Shown here piece by piece: positions 9,178-18,092 of a stretch of 64,000 bases of DNA. Under the pieces are notes generated by a model that had not been told where the DNA came from, did no database searches, and worked only from the letters and a program-made list of their open reading frames with translations. Position 1 is the first letter of the stretch. The number at the start of each line of letters is the position of its first letter. The DNA is from Pseudomonadota bacterium. GTDB taxonomy: Bacteria; Pseudomonadota; Alphaproteobacteria; Acetobacterales; Acetobacteraceae. Location of the stretch: assembly GCA_018240405.1 (NCBI GenBank), contig JAFEFW010000621.1:39690-103689 (forward strand), in the 5' to 3' direction. The position numbers and the translations under genes were made by a program.

Positions 9178-10071
9178 ATGTGGTTCGATCCTCCGAAAGA
9201 AATCCCGACCCGTGTGCTGACGCGCATGCCCGATCGGTTCCGCCGGTTCGAGGCATCGGAATGGTCCGACGCGAACCGCGCGGGTGCGCCGGTCGACTGC
9301 TTCCTGGAGGGGCCGTGCTACGACGCGCAGGGACGGCTGCACGTGGTGGACATCCCGTACGGCCGCATCTTCCGCATCGAGCCGAACCTGGACTGGACGC
9401 TGATCGCGGAATACCCGGGTTGGCCGAACGGCCTGAAAGTGCAGCCGGACGGCGAATTGCTGGCGGCCGACTACCGCCATGGCCTGGTGCGCATCGACCC
9501 CGACACCGGCGCCACACGCGCGGTGCTGCAGACGGTGATGAGCGAGAGCTTCAAGGGCCTGAACGACCTGACGCTGCACCATGACGAGTCGATCCTGTTC
9601 ACCGACCAGGGGCAGACCGGTCTGCAGGATCCGACCGGACGTGTCTGGCGGCTGCACAAGGACGGGCGGCTGGACAAGCTGATCAGCACGGGTCCCAGCC
9701 CGAACGGGCTGGTGCTGAACACCGCGCAGACACATTTATATGTGGCGATGACGCGGTCCTGTGAGGTGTGGCGCTTCCTGCTGCGCCCGGACGCGGTGGT
9801 GGCAAAGGCGCAATGCTTTGCGCGTGTGCCGCCCGGCGTGGCAGGGCCGGACGGGCTGGCAATGGATAGCGCCGACCGGCTGTATATCGCCAATCCTGGC
9901 CATGGCTGCATCTGGCTGGTCGACCCGCACGGCCTTCCGCTGTACCGGATTCAGTCGGCCGTCGGGCGGATGACGACGAACTGTGCCCTGACGCCGGATG
10001 AACGCAGCTTGGTCATTACGGAGTCGGAAGGTGGGTCGATCCTGATCGCCGACCTGCCGCCCGCAGCGTAA
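9178..10071 (+). CDS. SMP-30/gluconolactonase/LRE family protein
   Basis: This 297-aa beta-propeller protein has the repeated PNGL and DGLAMDSADRLYIAN motifs of SMP-30/gluconolactonases, which hydrolyse sugar lactones with a bound divalent metal. EGPCYDAQGRLHVVDI near the N-terminus contains the metal-binding Glu position. The start is uncertain between GTG 9157 and ATG 9178; neither has a clear ribosome binding site. Divergence from the sugar-acid dehydrogenase-like gene suggests a shared role in sugar acid metabolism, which is inference. Confidence 0.87.
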   Translation: MWFDPPKEIPTRVLTRMPDRFRRFEASEWSDANRAGAPVDCFLEGPCYDAQGRLHVVDIPYGRIFRIEPNLDWTLIAEYPGWPNGLKVQPDGELLAADYRHGLVRIDPDTGATRAVLQTVMSESFKGLNDLTLHHDESILFTDQGQTGLQDPTGRVWRLHKDGRLDKLISTGPSPNGLVLNTAQTHLYVAMTRSCEVWRFLLRPDAVVAKAQCFARVPPGVAGPDGLAMDSADRLYIANPGHGCIWLVDPHGLPLYRIQSAVGRMTTNCALTPDERSLVITESEGGSILIADLPPAA

Positions 10072-10156
10072 ACCGGGCCGCTGTCGCGCCAAAATTGAGC
10101 GGGCTTGTTACGACTGGATCGTCCTGACGCGCACCCGTGAATAACGACACATGCCG

Positions 10157-10957
10157 CTACGATGCTCTGGATGGCCCTACGAGCGTGGCCCCGCCGTCAA
10201 CGACCAATGTCTGTCCGGTGATGTAGCGCGCCTGGTCCGACAGCAGGAAGCGAACCGCGCTGCCGATGTCCCAACCCGTCCCCTCGCGCCCCAGGACGGA
10301 GGCCTTGCGGCGCATCTCCCGCGCCTCATCCGTCATGCCGCGGCCATAGACCATCGGGGTGTAGACGGCGCCCGGCGCCACGCAGTTGGCTCGAATGCCC
10401 TGCGGGCCGTGGTCGACGGCCAGGGCCTTGGTCAGCCCGATCACCGCGCTCTTTGAAACGGTATATGCCGTCAGTCCGCGCGGGCGCAGCGCTGAAATGG
10501 ACGACACGTTGACGATCGCGCCACCGCCGGCCGTGCGAATCATAGCGGGTATCGCATGCTTGCAGCACAGAAACATCGTGTCCACGTTGACGCGCATTAC
10601 CTGCGCCCAATGTTCCTCGCTCTCGTCCACCACCGACAATCGGCTGCCGATGCCCACGTTGTTATCGAGGCAGTCAAGGCGGCCCCAGCGCGAGACCGCA
10701 TCGGCGACCATTGCCTCACATTGCTTCGACTCAGTCACGTCATAGGCGGCGGCGGCGGCACTGCCGCCCTCGGCACGGATCATCTGCACGGTACGTTCCG
10801 CGAGTCCCAGATCGCGGTCGACCACCAGCACATGCGCGCCAGCGCGGCCCAACAGGATTGCCGCGGCCCTGCCGTTGCCGATGCCGTCATCCTTCGCACC
10901 GCCACCGGTGACGATCGCAACTTTCCCGATCAGGCCCCATTCCTCGTTCGGTGTCAT
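10157..10957 (-). CDS. SDR family NAD(P)-dependent oxidoreductase
   Basis: This 266-aa classical SDR has VTGGGAKDDGIGNG as cofactor loop, NNVG in place of the usual NNAG, the serine of VNVSSISA, and YTVSK as catalytic Tyr/Lys. It ends with a GQTLVVDGGAT cofactor clamp. AGGAGA precedes the ATG. It is the last gene of the minus-strand catabolic cluster, 22 bp after the solute-binding protein gene, and probably oxidises an alcohol intermediate. Confidence 0.9.
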   Translation of the reverse strand: MTPNEEWGLIGKVAIVTGGGAKDDGIGNGRAAAILLGRAGAHVLVVDRDLGLAERTVQMIRAEGGSAAAAAYDVTESKQCEAMVADAVSRWGRLDCLDNNVGIGSRLSVVDESEEHWAQVMRVNVDTMFLCCKHAIPAMIRTAGGGAIVNVSSISALRPRGLTAYTVSKSAVIGLTKALAVDHGPQGIRANCVAPGAVYTPMVYGRGMTDEAREMRRKASVLGREGTGWDIGSAVRFLLSDQARYITGQTLVVDGGATLVGPSRAS

Positions 10958-10979
10958 TGCGATCGTCTCCTGTGCTCGG

Positions 10980-12227
10980 TCAGCCGCTCACCATTGGGCA
11001 TCCACCCCCGGCCATCGGGCGGAAGGCCTGGTCGCCCGGAATGACGGCTTCGATCGATGCCAGATCGAACGGCGCCTTCGACTCACTTGGCTTCTTGATC
11101 TTCATCAGCAGCATATCATGGACGTTCCGCCCGTCGGGCCGGACGACGCACTTACCCAGATACGGGTCGTCGATCTTCATGCTCTTCAGCTGCTCGACGA
11201 CAGCGCGGCCATCCTTCTTGGCCGTGGGCAAGCCGACAGCCGCCGCGGCCTTCAGGTACCAGTAGGTCCCGGTGTAGTCGCCGACATGGTTGGCAGCCAT
11301 CGGGTTGTTGTTCAGGGCCGGGGCCAGCCGCTTCGCCAGGGTACGCAGCGCGTCGTTGCGGTCCCAGTAGGCCGGCGCCGAGTAGGTCAGCCCCTGCCCG
11401 ACATCTAGGCCGATCGCGTAGACGAGCGGTGTGTCGAACAGCGTCATGGTCATGACCTGGTCGCCACTGGCCTTCGGCCCGACCATGCCAAACTCCACGG
11501 CCTGCTTGACGCAGTTCACGGCATCGCTGCCGGAGTTGGCCAGGCAGATGATCTTGGCGCCGCTGGCCTTTGCCTGCAGCAGGAAGCCGGAGAAATCGGT
11601 GGTGCCAGGGAACGGATGTGCGGCCGACCCGACAACCTTGCCGCCGCTCTTCTCGATGACCTGCGTCATGCTGGCGACCTGGGACTTGCCCATCGCATAG
11701 TCGGCCAGGATGAAAAACCAGGTGTCCTTGCCCTGGTTCAGCCAGGCGCGCGCAACGCCGACGCCCAGCCCGTACGTGTCGTGCGTCCAGTGAACGTGGT
11801 TCGGGCCACAGTACTTGCCAGTGAGATCGTCCGTGGCGGTGGACGTCATCATCAGCACCTTGTTCCGCTCTTTCGCCAGTGTCGTCATCCCCAGCGCCAT
11901 GGCCGAAAGTGGGATGTCGACGATGCAGTCCACGCCCTGCGTGTCGAACCAGTTGCGGGCGATACTCAGCCCGACATCCGATTTCAACTGGAAGTCGCTG
12001 ACCACGACCTCCACCGGGAGATCCGGATGCTCCTTGGAAAAATCCTCGGCGGCGAGTTTGACCGCCATGACGGCGCCTGGGCCGGACAGCGTCGCATAGA
12101 CACTGTTCAGGTCGCTGAGGGACCCGACTTTCAGGCCCTCGGCGGCATAGCCGCGATGGATATAGGGTGCAAAAATGGCTGTCGTGGTGGCACCGGCCAA
12201 AAGCGTGCGCCGCGTGACGCGAGTCAT
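10980..12227 (-). CDS. ABC transporter substrate-binding protein (branched-chain amino acid/Leu-Ile-Val type)
   Basis: This 415-aa type I periplasmic binding protein begins with an export leader (TRRTLLAGATTTAIFA) and mature sequence EGLKVGSLSDLN. The SGPGAVMAVKLAAEDF segment is typical of the LivJ-like fold. Permease and ATPase genes are absent from the whole cluster, so the protein must use components encoded elsewhere. It probably captures the compound, or a breakdown product, degraded by the surrounding enzymes. Confidence 0.88.
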   Translation of the reverse strand: MTRVTRRTLLAGATTTAIFAPYIHRGYAAEGLKVGSLSDLNSVYATLSGPGAVMAVKLAAEDFSKEHPDLPVEVVVSDFQLKSDVGLSIARNWFDTQGVDCIVDIPLSAMALGMTTLAKERNKVLMMTSTATDDLTGKYCGPNHVHWTHDTYGLGVGVARAWLNQGKDTWFFILADYAMGKSQVASMTQVIEKSGGKVVGSAAHPFPGTTDFSGFLLQAKASGAKIICLANSGSDAVNCVKQAVEFGMVGPKASGDQVMTMTLFDTPLVYAIGLDVGQGLTYSAPAYWDRNDALRTLAKRLAPALNNNPMAANHVGDYTGTYWYLKAAAAVGLPTAKKDGRAVVEQLKSMKIDDPYLGKCVVRPDGRNVHDMLLMKIKKPSESKAPFDLASIEAVIPGDQAFRPMAGGGCPMVSG

Positions 12228-12294
12228 GATTCTGTATCCTCCCGTTCGGCGGCAGGGCCGCCTTGGGGGATGTTACGCGGCTGAACGGCTGTGG

Positions 12295-12325
12295 CAATGG
12301 CGGGCGTGGTGACGCGCCGCCATTG
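12295..12325. repeat. Strong hairpin between two catabolic genes
   Basis: CAATGGCGG at 12295-12303 and CCGCCATTG at 12317-12325 form a perfect 9-bp stem, extended inward by GCG/CGC. It begins 8 bp after the stop of the minus-strand LLM gene. Without a T-run it is more likely an mRNA 3'-end or stability element than a classical terminator. Confidence 0.5.
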
Positions 12326-12332
12326 CGTAAAT

Positions 12333-13427
12333 TCATTCCGCTGCCAGTTTGGCCGACTTCGGCTGCCAGGATTTCAGCACCGGCAGCACCTCCTTGGCGA
12401 ACAGGCGCAGCCCCCGCTCCGAGACCTCGAGCGGCGTGCCACCGAAGCGGAACGCGACGTTCAATTCGTAGGTGCCCAACAGGTCGCGGCGCGCTTCCAG
12501 GCCGCGCAGGATCTTGTCCGGCGTGCCCCAGCTTGCCGCCTGCATGAAGCCGTTGACGGCGCCTTCAAGTCCGGTCTTCCGCGCGATCTCAGCCTTCTGC
12601 TGGTAGGCGTCGTAGCCCTTCACGGTGGCGAAGTGATCACCGAGGAATTCGTAATGGTAGAAATTACTCTCGACGAACTTGCCCTGGTATTTGCGGGCTT
12701 CCTCCTCGGCCTCGGCGAGATTGCTGCTGCAGATGCAGAATTCCGTCAGCATCAGGTGCGGCGGCTCTGTCCCGTGCAGTTCGCGATGCAGCTTGCGGCC
12801 GGTCTCGATCGCCGGCAGGCGCATCTCCCACGGCCGGTCGGCGAACATGACCATGTGAGCGCCAAGCTTCGCGGCGGACCGCACCGAATCTTCCGAGGAC
12901 GCGACGGCGTAGATGCGGCCGTCAAACGAATGGCTCGGACGCGGCCGGATTTCGACGCGCGGCTGTTTGTAGAACGGGCCATCACCTTCCATGAAGCCGG
13001 TCTTCAGCGCGTTGATGATCATCGGCGCGGCTTCATCGAAGCGGCCGCGCGATTCATCCATGCTGAGGCGGAAGGCGTGGAACTCACGCCGAGCAAGGCC
13101 GCGGCCCATGCCGAAGCGCAGGCGGCCTTTCGAGAGATTGTCCAGCACCGCCGCCTGCTCCGCCACACGCAGCGGGTCGTGCCACGGCAGGATGACTGCC
13201 GCTGTGCCCACGTCGATGTTCGGGCACAGCGCCGTCAGGTAGGTCATCAGCTGCAGATTATCGGGCACGAACGAATAGTCGGCGAAATGATGTTCCGCGG
13301 ACCACAGGCAGTCGAAGCCCAGATCGGCGGCCATCTGCGCCAGGCGGATCTCCTCATCCCAGACGCGCTGGTCGGAACAGCCTTCCCAGCCATAGCTGGC
13401 GAAGACCATCATCATGCCGACATCCAT
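12333..13427 (-). CDS. Luciferase-like (LLM class) flavin-dependent oxidoreductase
   Basis: This 364-aa protein carries LLM signatures: FDCLWSAEHHFADYSF (the EHHF strand), ALCPNIDVGTAAVILPWHDPLRVAEQ and LDNLSKGRLRFGMGRG. It is expected to use reduced flavin for a monooxygenation. The start at 13427 leaves a GGGAG at good spacing; the GTG at 13436 would overlap that site. It lies in the minus-strand catabolic cluster next to a second LLM gene of a different subgroup. Confidence 0.88.
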   Translation of the reverse strand: MDVGMMMVFASYGWEGCSDQRVWDEEIRLAQMAADLGFDCLWSAEHHFADYSFVPDNLQLMTYLTALCPNIDVGTAAVILPWHDPLRVAEQAAVLDNLSKGRLRFGMGRGLARREFHAFRLSMDESRGRFDEAAPMIINALKTGFMEGDGPFYKQPRVEIRPRPSHSFDGRIYAVASSEDSVRSAAKLGAHMVMFADRPWEMRLPAIETGRKLHRELHGTEPPHLMLTEFCICSSNLAEAEEEARKYQGKFVESNFYHYEFLGDHFATVKGYDAYQQKAEIARKTGLEGAVNGFMQAASWGTPDKILRGLEARRDLLGTYELNVAFRFGGTPLEVSERGLRLFAKEVLPVLKSWQPKSAKLAAE

Positions 13428-13506
13428 GCTGTTCACTCCCGATTGTGTTTGATGGCGTGGATGCTTCCACGCGTCCGTCCAGGGCGCAACCCGCGGCGGC
13501 CGCGCC

Positions 13507-14382
13507 TCACCAGCGCTCCGCCAGCTTCACGAGGCGTCCGAGTTCGGCCATGCGCTCCTGCACACGTTCCGGCCGCTGGCTGCCGAGGTTCGGCAGCAGG
13601 CGGTGCACACCGAGCGCGGCGTAGTCCTGCATGGCGTCGATCGGCATGGTCGGGGGCGGCGTGATAATAATCTGGTAGTCAGGACCACGCTGCTTCCCTT
13701 CCTTCGCAAAGGCTGCGTCCAGCTTGGCCAGCATCTCCTTCGTTGCCGCCGGATCGCGGTTGAAGCCGTACCAGCCGCTGCCGAAACGGACAGCCCGGCG
13801 GAACGCGGCATCGGCGTAGCCACCGACGATGATGGGGATGTGCGGCTTCTGGATCGGCTTCGGGTCCATCCGCAGGGTCTCGAACTTCACCCATTTGCCG
13901 GCGAAGTCGACAACCTCCTCGGTCCACAGCCGTTGCATGACCGTCAGGAACTCATCGCAGCGGGCGCCGCGGTCGTGCCAGCCATAGCCGCAGGCTTCGA
14001 CTTCCTCTTTGTTCCAGCCGACGCCGATGCCGAAATCGATCCGCCCGTCGCTGAGCCAGTCCAGCGTGCACATCTCCTTCGCGGTGTAGATCGGATTGCG
14101 CTGCGGAACGAGCGCGACGCCGGTGCCGAAACGAACATTCCGGGTGATGGACGCGAGGAAGCCGAATGTTGCGGTCACGTCCAGCATGCCGCCGCCGGGC
14201 GGCACCGGGATGCGGCCGTCCTTGGAGCTTGGGTAGCCGTAGGTATTGCGGTCGAAGAGCGCGACGTGTTCGCCCATCCAGATCGATTCCATGCCCAGAT
14301 CCTCGGCCTGCCGGCCGAAGTCGCGGATCATGGCGGGCGTCGCCTGTGGCGACATGAATGTTGAAAAGACTCCGATCTTCAT
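13507..14382 (-). CDS. LLM class oxidoreductase (F420-dependent-like subgroup)
   Basis: This 291-aa protein starts MKIGVFSTFMSP after a GGAGGAG ribosome binding site. DLGMESIWMGEHVAL, VRFGTGVALVPQRNPIYTAK and SDGRIDFGIGVGWNKEE match the luciferase-like subgroup often annotated as F420-dependent, although many proteobacterial members use FMN. It follows the crotonase gene and precedes the second LLM gene, and probably hydroxylates or oxidises a pathway intermediate. Confidence 0.87.
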   Translation of the reverse strand: MKIGVFSTFMSPQATPAMIRDFGRQAEDLGMESIWMGEHVALFDRNTYGYPSSKDGRIPVPPGGGMLDVTATFGFLASITRNVRFGTGVALVPQRNPIYTAKEMCTLDWLSDGRIDFGIGVGWNKEEVEACGYGWHDRGARCDEFLTVMQRLWTEEVVDFAGKWVKFETLRMDPKPIQKPHIPIIVGGYADAAFRRAVRFGSGWYGFNRDPAATKEMLAKLDAAFAKEGKQRGPDYQIIITPPPTMPIDAMQDYAALGVHRLLPNLGSQRPERVQERMAELGRLVKLAERW

Positions 14383-14502
14383 TGCGGCGCTCCTCCGGTG
14401 ACTGGTCATATACGCAACGCCACGCCGTCATCGATTACGGCGCGATATCATTCGCCTGGCGATACCGCACTGCTGTCCGGCCGCGTTGTGCCCGGGCCTC
14501 GC

Positions 14503-15300
14503 TCAGGTGCCGTTGTAGTCCGGCTTGCGTTTCTCACGGAATGCGTTGACACCTTCCTGGTGGTCACGCGTCACGTTCGACATCACTTCATACGCGATGC
14601 CGGCGTCGAAGTGGGCATGGACAAGCTGCTTCAGTGCCAGGTTGGTGGTGACCTTGGTCCAGCGAATGGCTTTCGTTGCGCCCTTGGCGAGACGCTCCGC
14701 CAGGGCGTTGACCGTGGCGTCCAACTGGTCGTCGCTGACCACCTGGTTGATCAGCCCAATGCGCTCGGCCTCTGTGGCCGTCATCAGGTCGCCGGTGAAC
14801 AGGTATTGTTTGGCCCTGGCATAGCCGACGAGTTGCGGCCAGATCAGCGCACCGCCGTCACCCGCGACCAGGCCGACGCTGACATGCGGATCGCCGATCC
14901 GGGCGCGGTCGGTGGCAATAATGATGTCTGAGAAGAGCGCGATCGTGGCGCCCAGTCCGGTGGCATGGCCGTTCAGCCGGCAGATCAGCGGCTTTTCCAG
15001 GTCAAGCTGGCCGAAGACGATCCGTTTCGCCTCCACCGCCGTGCGTTCGAAGCTCTCAGGCTGGTCGATCGCGTCCTGCATCCACTTGATGTCGCCGCCG
15101 GCACAGAACGCCTTGCCGGCGCCCGTCAGCACGATGATGTCGGCGTCGCTGTCATTCTGCACATCATAGAAAATGTCCGACAGTTCCGTGTGCATTTGGG
15201 CGTTGACAGCGTTCAGCGCCTCGGGCCGGTTGAGCGTCAGCGTCAGGATGCGGCCCTGCCGGGACGCGGCGATCGTCGTGTACTGATCATACGTTTTCAT
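14503..15300 (-). CDS. Enoyl-CoA hydratase/isomerase family protein
   Basis: This 265-aa crotonase-fold protein has the oxyanion-hole segments GKAFCAGGDIKWM and GHATGLGATIALF. The active-site loop reads GLVAGDGGALIWPQLVG, as in a subgroup of crotonases that differs from standard hydratases, so hydratase, isomerase or hydrolase activity are all possible. It begins 12 bp after the acyl-CoA dehydrogenase gene at 15313 and belongs to the same transcript. Confidence 0.9.
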   Translation of the reverse strand: MKTYDQYTTIAASRQGRILTLTLNRPEALNAVNAQMHTELSDIFYDVQNDSDADIIVLTGAGKAFCAGGDIKWMQDAIDQPESFERTAVEAKRIVFGQLDLEKPLICRLNGHATGLGATIALFSDIIIATDRARIGDPHVSVGLVAGDGGALIWPQLVGYARAKQYLFTGDLMTATEAERIGLINQVVSDDQLDATVNALAERLAKGATKAIRWTKVTTNLALKQLVHAHFDAGIAYEVMSNVTRDHQEGVNAFREKRKPDYNGT

Positions 15301-15312
15301 GATGTCATCCGC

Positions 15313-16443
15313 TCAGTTCGGCGCGGCCAGGGCGCCGGAAGCTTCGGCGTAACGGACGAGATGGAAGTCGGCGTTGCCGAAGAGGGTCTCGATCTGCATC
15401 AGGCGCTTGAAACCGTGACCGATCTTCAGTTCGTCGGTCATGCCCATGCCGCCGTGCAGTTGCACCGCGTCGCCGCCGATCAGCCGCCCCGCCTGGCAAA
15501 TCTGCGCCTTCAGGGCAGAACACGTCGCCCGCCTCTCGATCGGGTCACCGCCGATTGCGGCCAGCGCCGCGTCAACCATGCCGCGGCACTCTTCCAGCGC
15601 AACGAACATGTCGACCAGGCGATGTTGCAACACCTGGAAGCGGGATAGCGGCTGGCCGAACTGCTTGCGGGTCTTCAGGTAGGCGTTGGTGTCGTTCAGC
15701 AGAAAGTCCATCACACCGACGGCTTCAGCGGACACCGCCAGTGTGGCGCGATCCAGCACAAGATCCAGCGCGTCGGCGGCATCGCCGTCGCCGAGCCGCG
15801 TTGCAGGTGCGCCGGTCAGTACGAGGTCGGCGGCAACGCGGCCGTCGACGGTCCGCCAGGACTTCTGCTCAAGACGGCCGGCGGACGGAGCGACAACGAA
15901 CACACCAAGTTTGCCCTGCGGATCATGCGCCGTGACCAGCAGGCGATCGGCCGCCGGCGCATCCAGCACCGCGCATTTTTCGCCCGACAGCGACCATCCG
16001 TCGCCATTCGGCCGCGCCGCGGTCGTGACCGGTCCGCGGGCGTAGCCCAGCCGCGGCTCCATATACGCCAGGGCCAGTTTCGTGCGTCCGGCAACAATCT
16101 CAGGCAGGATCGCGGCCTGCTGCGCCGCTGTGCCACAGGCGGCAACCAGGCCAGCGCCTAGCACGCAGGTGGAGAGGACAGGCTCAACCAGCAGGCCGCG
16201 GCCGACGCCGGTCATCAGGCACAGCAGCGCCGCGTCATCCAGTCCGGCGCCGCCATGCGCTTCCGCAATTGGCAGTCCCAACCAGCCGAGTTCAGCGAAC
16301 TCCTGCCACGCCGCCTCATCGTGCCCGACGGCGGCGGCCTTGGCCGAACGATGACGCGGAAGCTGGTAGTCGCGCTCGACCCAGCGATCAATGGATTCGC
16401 GAAGCTGAACCAGGTCTTCTTCGGACATTGACGACATGCTCAT
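15313..16443 (-). CDS. Acyl-CoA dehydrogenase family protein (second subunit of a likely pair)
   Basis: This 376-aa flavoprotein-fold protein has the C-terminal QLHGGMGMTDE motif followed by GHGFKRL, typical of the partner subunit in heteromeric acyl-CoA dehydrogenases. The YGGSNEIQRN-type ending is absent. Its start overlaps the stop of the upstream acyl-CoA dehydrogenase gene by 4 bp (ATGA), which implies coupled synthesis. Known paired enzymes of this design act on bulky ring or branched acyl-CoAs such as steroid side chains; that substrate class is inference here. Confidence 0.88.
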   Translation of the reverse strand: MSMSSMSEEDLVQLRESIDRWVERDYQLPRHRSAKAAAVGHDEAAWQEFAELGWLGLPIAEAHGGAGLDDAALLCLMTGVGRGLLVEPVLSTCVLGAGLVAACGTAAQQAAILPEIVAGRTKLALAYMEPRLGYARGPVTTAARPNGDGWSLSGEKCAVLDAPAADRLLVTAHDPQGKLGVFVVAPSAGRLEQKSWRTVDGRVAADLVLTGAPATRLGDGDAADALDLVLDRATLAVSAEAVGVMDFLLNDTNAYLKTRKQFGQPLSRFQVLQHRLVDMFVALEECRGMVDAALAAIGGDPIERRATCSALKAQICQAGRLIGGDAVQLHGGMGMTDELKIGHGFKRLMQIETLFGNADFHLVRYAEASGALAAPN

Positions 16444-17639
16444 AGCCCCAGCGCCGCCTTCGCAATGATGTTGCGCTGGATCTCATTCGAGCCGCCATAG
16501 ATCGTTGCGGCCCGGCCAAACAGGAACTCGCGCATCATGCCGGTCGCGCCGGCCGCGCCGATCTCCTCCTCATTCCAGTTCGGCGCCAGCGCCTCGATCT
16601 GGTATGGCAGGCCGCGCCGCCCCTGCACCTCCACCATCAGGTGCGTGATGGATTGCATCAGTTCCGAACCGCGGATTTTCAGCACCGAGGCTTCCGGACC
16701 CGGCGGCGCGTCAGCCGTCCCGGCGCCAAGCTGGCGCATGCACATCGCCTCCAGCACGCGGATACCGAGGGAGATCTGAATCATCTTGCGGCTGAAATCT
16801 CCGTCGCGCAGCAACGGTGCACCGCCCTCATACGTCTCGGCTGCCATCCGACGCAGCTGGGCATACAGCCGCTTCAGTTTGCCCACTTCGGCGATTAATA
16901 CGCGTTCATTGCTGAGCAGGAATTTTGCGTAGGTCCAGCCGCGATTCTCCTCACCAACGCGGTTGGCCACTGGCACCCGCACATCATCGAAGAAGACCTG
17001 GTTCAAATGGTGGCACATATCGATCGAAATGATCGGCCGGATGGTGATGCCGGGCGTCCGCAGATCGATCAACAGGAACGAAATACCTTCCTGCGCCTTG
17101 CCGCCTTCAGCGGTGCGGACCAGGGCGAATACCCAGTCCGCCATGTGCGAATACGAGGTCCAGATCTTGCCGCCATTCACCACGTAATGGTCGCCGTCAC
17201 GCCGTGCCCTGGTTTGCAGATTGGCCAGATCAGAGCCGGCACCGGGTTCCGAGTAACCCTGGCACCAGAACACGTCGGAGGTCAGAATCCCAGGCAAATG
17301 CTGGCGCTTCTGCTCCTCATTGCCAAACGTGTAGATCACTGGGCCGACGTAATTGATGCCGAACGGGATCACCCACGGGGCGCCGGCCTGGGTGGTTTCC
17401 TCCTCAAAGATCCAGCGCTGCAGCGGCGTCCAGTCGCAGCCGCCGTACTGCTTAGGCCAGTGGCCGGCGATCCAGCCGCGGCGGTGCAGAATCTTCTGCC
17501 AGCGGACGTAATCCTGGCGCTCCAGCGATTTGCCGAGCAGGACGCGGTCGCGCAGGTCAGCGGGCAGGTCGGACTTGATGAATGCTCTGACTTCGCGCCG
17601 GAACGCGTCGTCGCTTGGCGTTGCCATGGTTGTTTCCAT
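16440..17639 (-). CDS. Acyl-CoA dehydrogenase family protein (first subunit of a likely pair)
   Basis: This 399-aa protein has the acyl-CoA dehydrogenase pattern: WCQGYSEPGAGSDLANLQT (FAD/substrate loop), KIWTSYSHMADW, and the C-terminal IYGGSNEIQRNIIA. It overlaps the next dehydrogenase by 4 bp, and together they probably form an alpha/beta FAD enzyme introducing a C=C bond into an acyl-CoA. An alternative start lies four codons downstream. Confidence 0.9.
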   Translation of the reverse strand: METTMATPSDDAFRREVRAFIKSDLPADLRDRVLLGKSLERQDYVRWQKILHRRGWIAGHWPKQYGGCDWTPLQRWIFEEETTQAGAPWVIPFGINYVGPVIYTFGNEEQKRQHLPGILTSDVFWCQGYSEPGAGSDLANLQTRARRDGDHYVVNGGKIWTSYSHMADWVFALVRTAEGGKAQEGISFLLIDLRTPGITIRPIISIDMCHHLNQVFFDDVRVPVANRVGEENRGWTYAKFLLSNERVLIAEVGKLKRLYAQLRRMAAETYEGGAPLLRDGDFSRKMIQISLGIRVLEAMCMRQLGAGTADAPPGPEASVLKIRGSELMQSITHLMVEVQGRRGLPYQIEALAPNWNEEEIGAAGATGMMREFLFGRAATIYGGSNEIQRNIIAKAALGL

Positions 17640-17711
17640 CCCCGGAACTCGTCAGGTCCGGCAGCGTAAGGCGGCCGTTGGGGCGGCACAAGGCAACCCC
17701 AAACGCAGGTG

Positions 17712-18089
17712 TCAGACCTGCGTAAACGCCGCCTGCCGCGCCCAGGCGGGATGGCGCAGGCCGGCCTTGATGCGCGCGCCATTCTCAACCGACAGCGCAT
17801 TGGCAACCGCCGCCCAGGGCATGCCACGCGCCTGAAACGTCTCGGCCAGCGCCGCCATCGTGGCGTCATCACGCCAGCTCCACAGCCGCTCGACCAGCGG
17901 CTCAAACGTGCGGGTCCATTCAGGTCCCGGTGCCCGGCCTGGCGCGAATGTCTCGACCAGGGCGATCAGCTCGTCAACGCTGGCGCCGCGGACCGCCCGT
18001 CGCATCTGGTCTTCCGTCAGCCCCAAGGTGACGGCCGCCGCGTTCCGCAGCCGCCACAGTTCATCCAGGTTCGCCTGATCGTTGCTCAT
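17712..18089 (-). CDS. Unrecognised 125-aa protein, partner of the 534-aa protein
   Basis: I do not recognise this small, soluble, helix-rich protein. It has a LWRLRNAAAVTLGLTEDQMR segment near the N-terminus and a Trp-rich middle (RTFEPLVERLWSWRDD). No cysteine pair, signal peptide or membrane segment is visible. It starts three bases after the stop of the 534-aa gene, so the two are almost certainly co-transcribed and may form a complex. Upstream of both lies a perfect FNR-type box. Confidence 0.7.
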   Translation of the reverse strand: MSNDQANLDELWRLRNAAAVTLGLTEDQMRRAVRGASVDELIALVETFAPGRAPGPEWTRTFEPLVERLWSWRDDATMAALAETFQARGMPWAAVANALSVENGARIKAGLRHPAWARQAAFTQV

Positions 18090-18092
18090 GGC

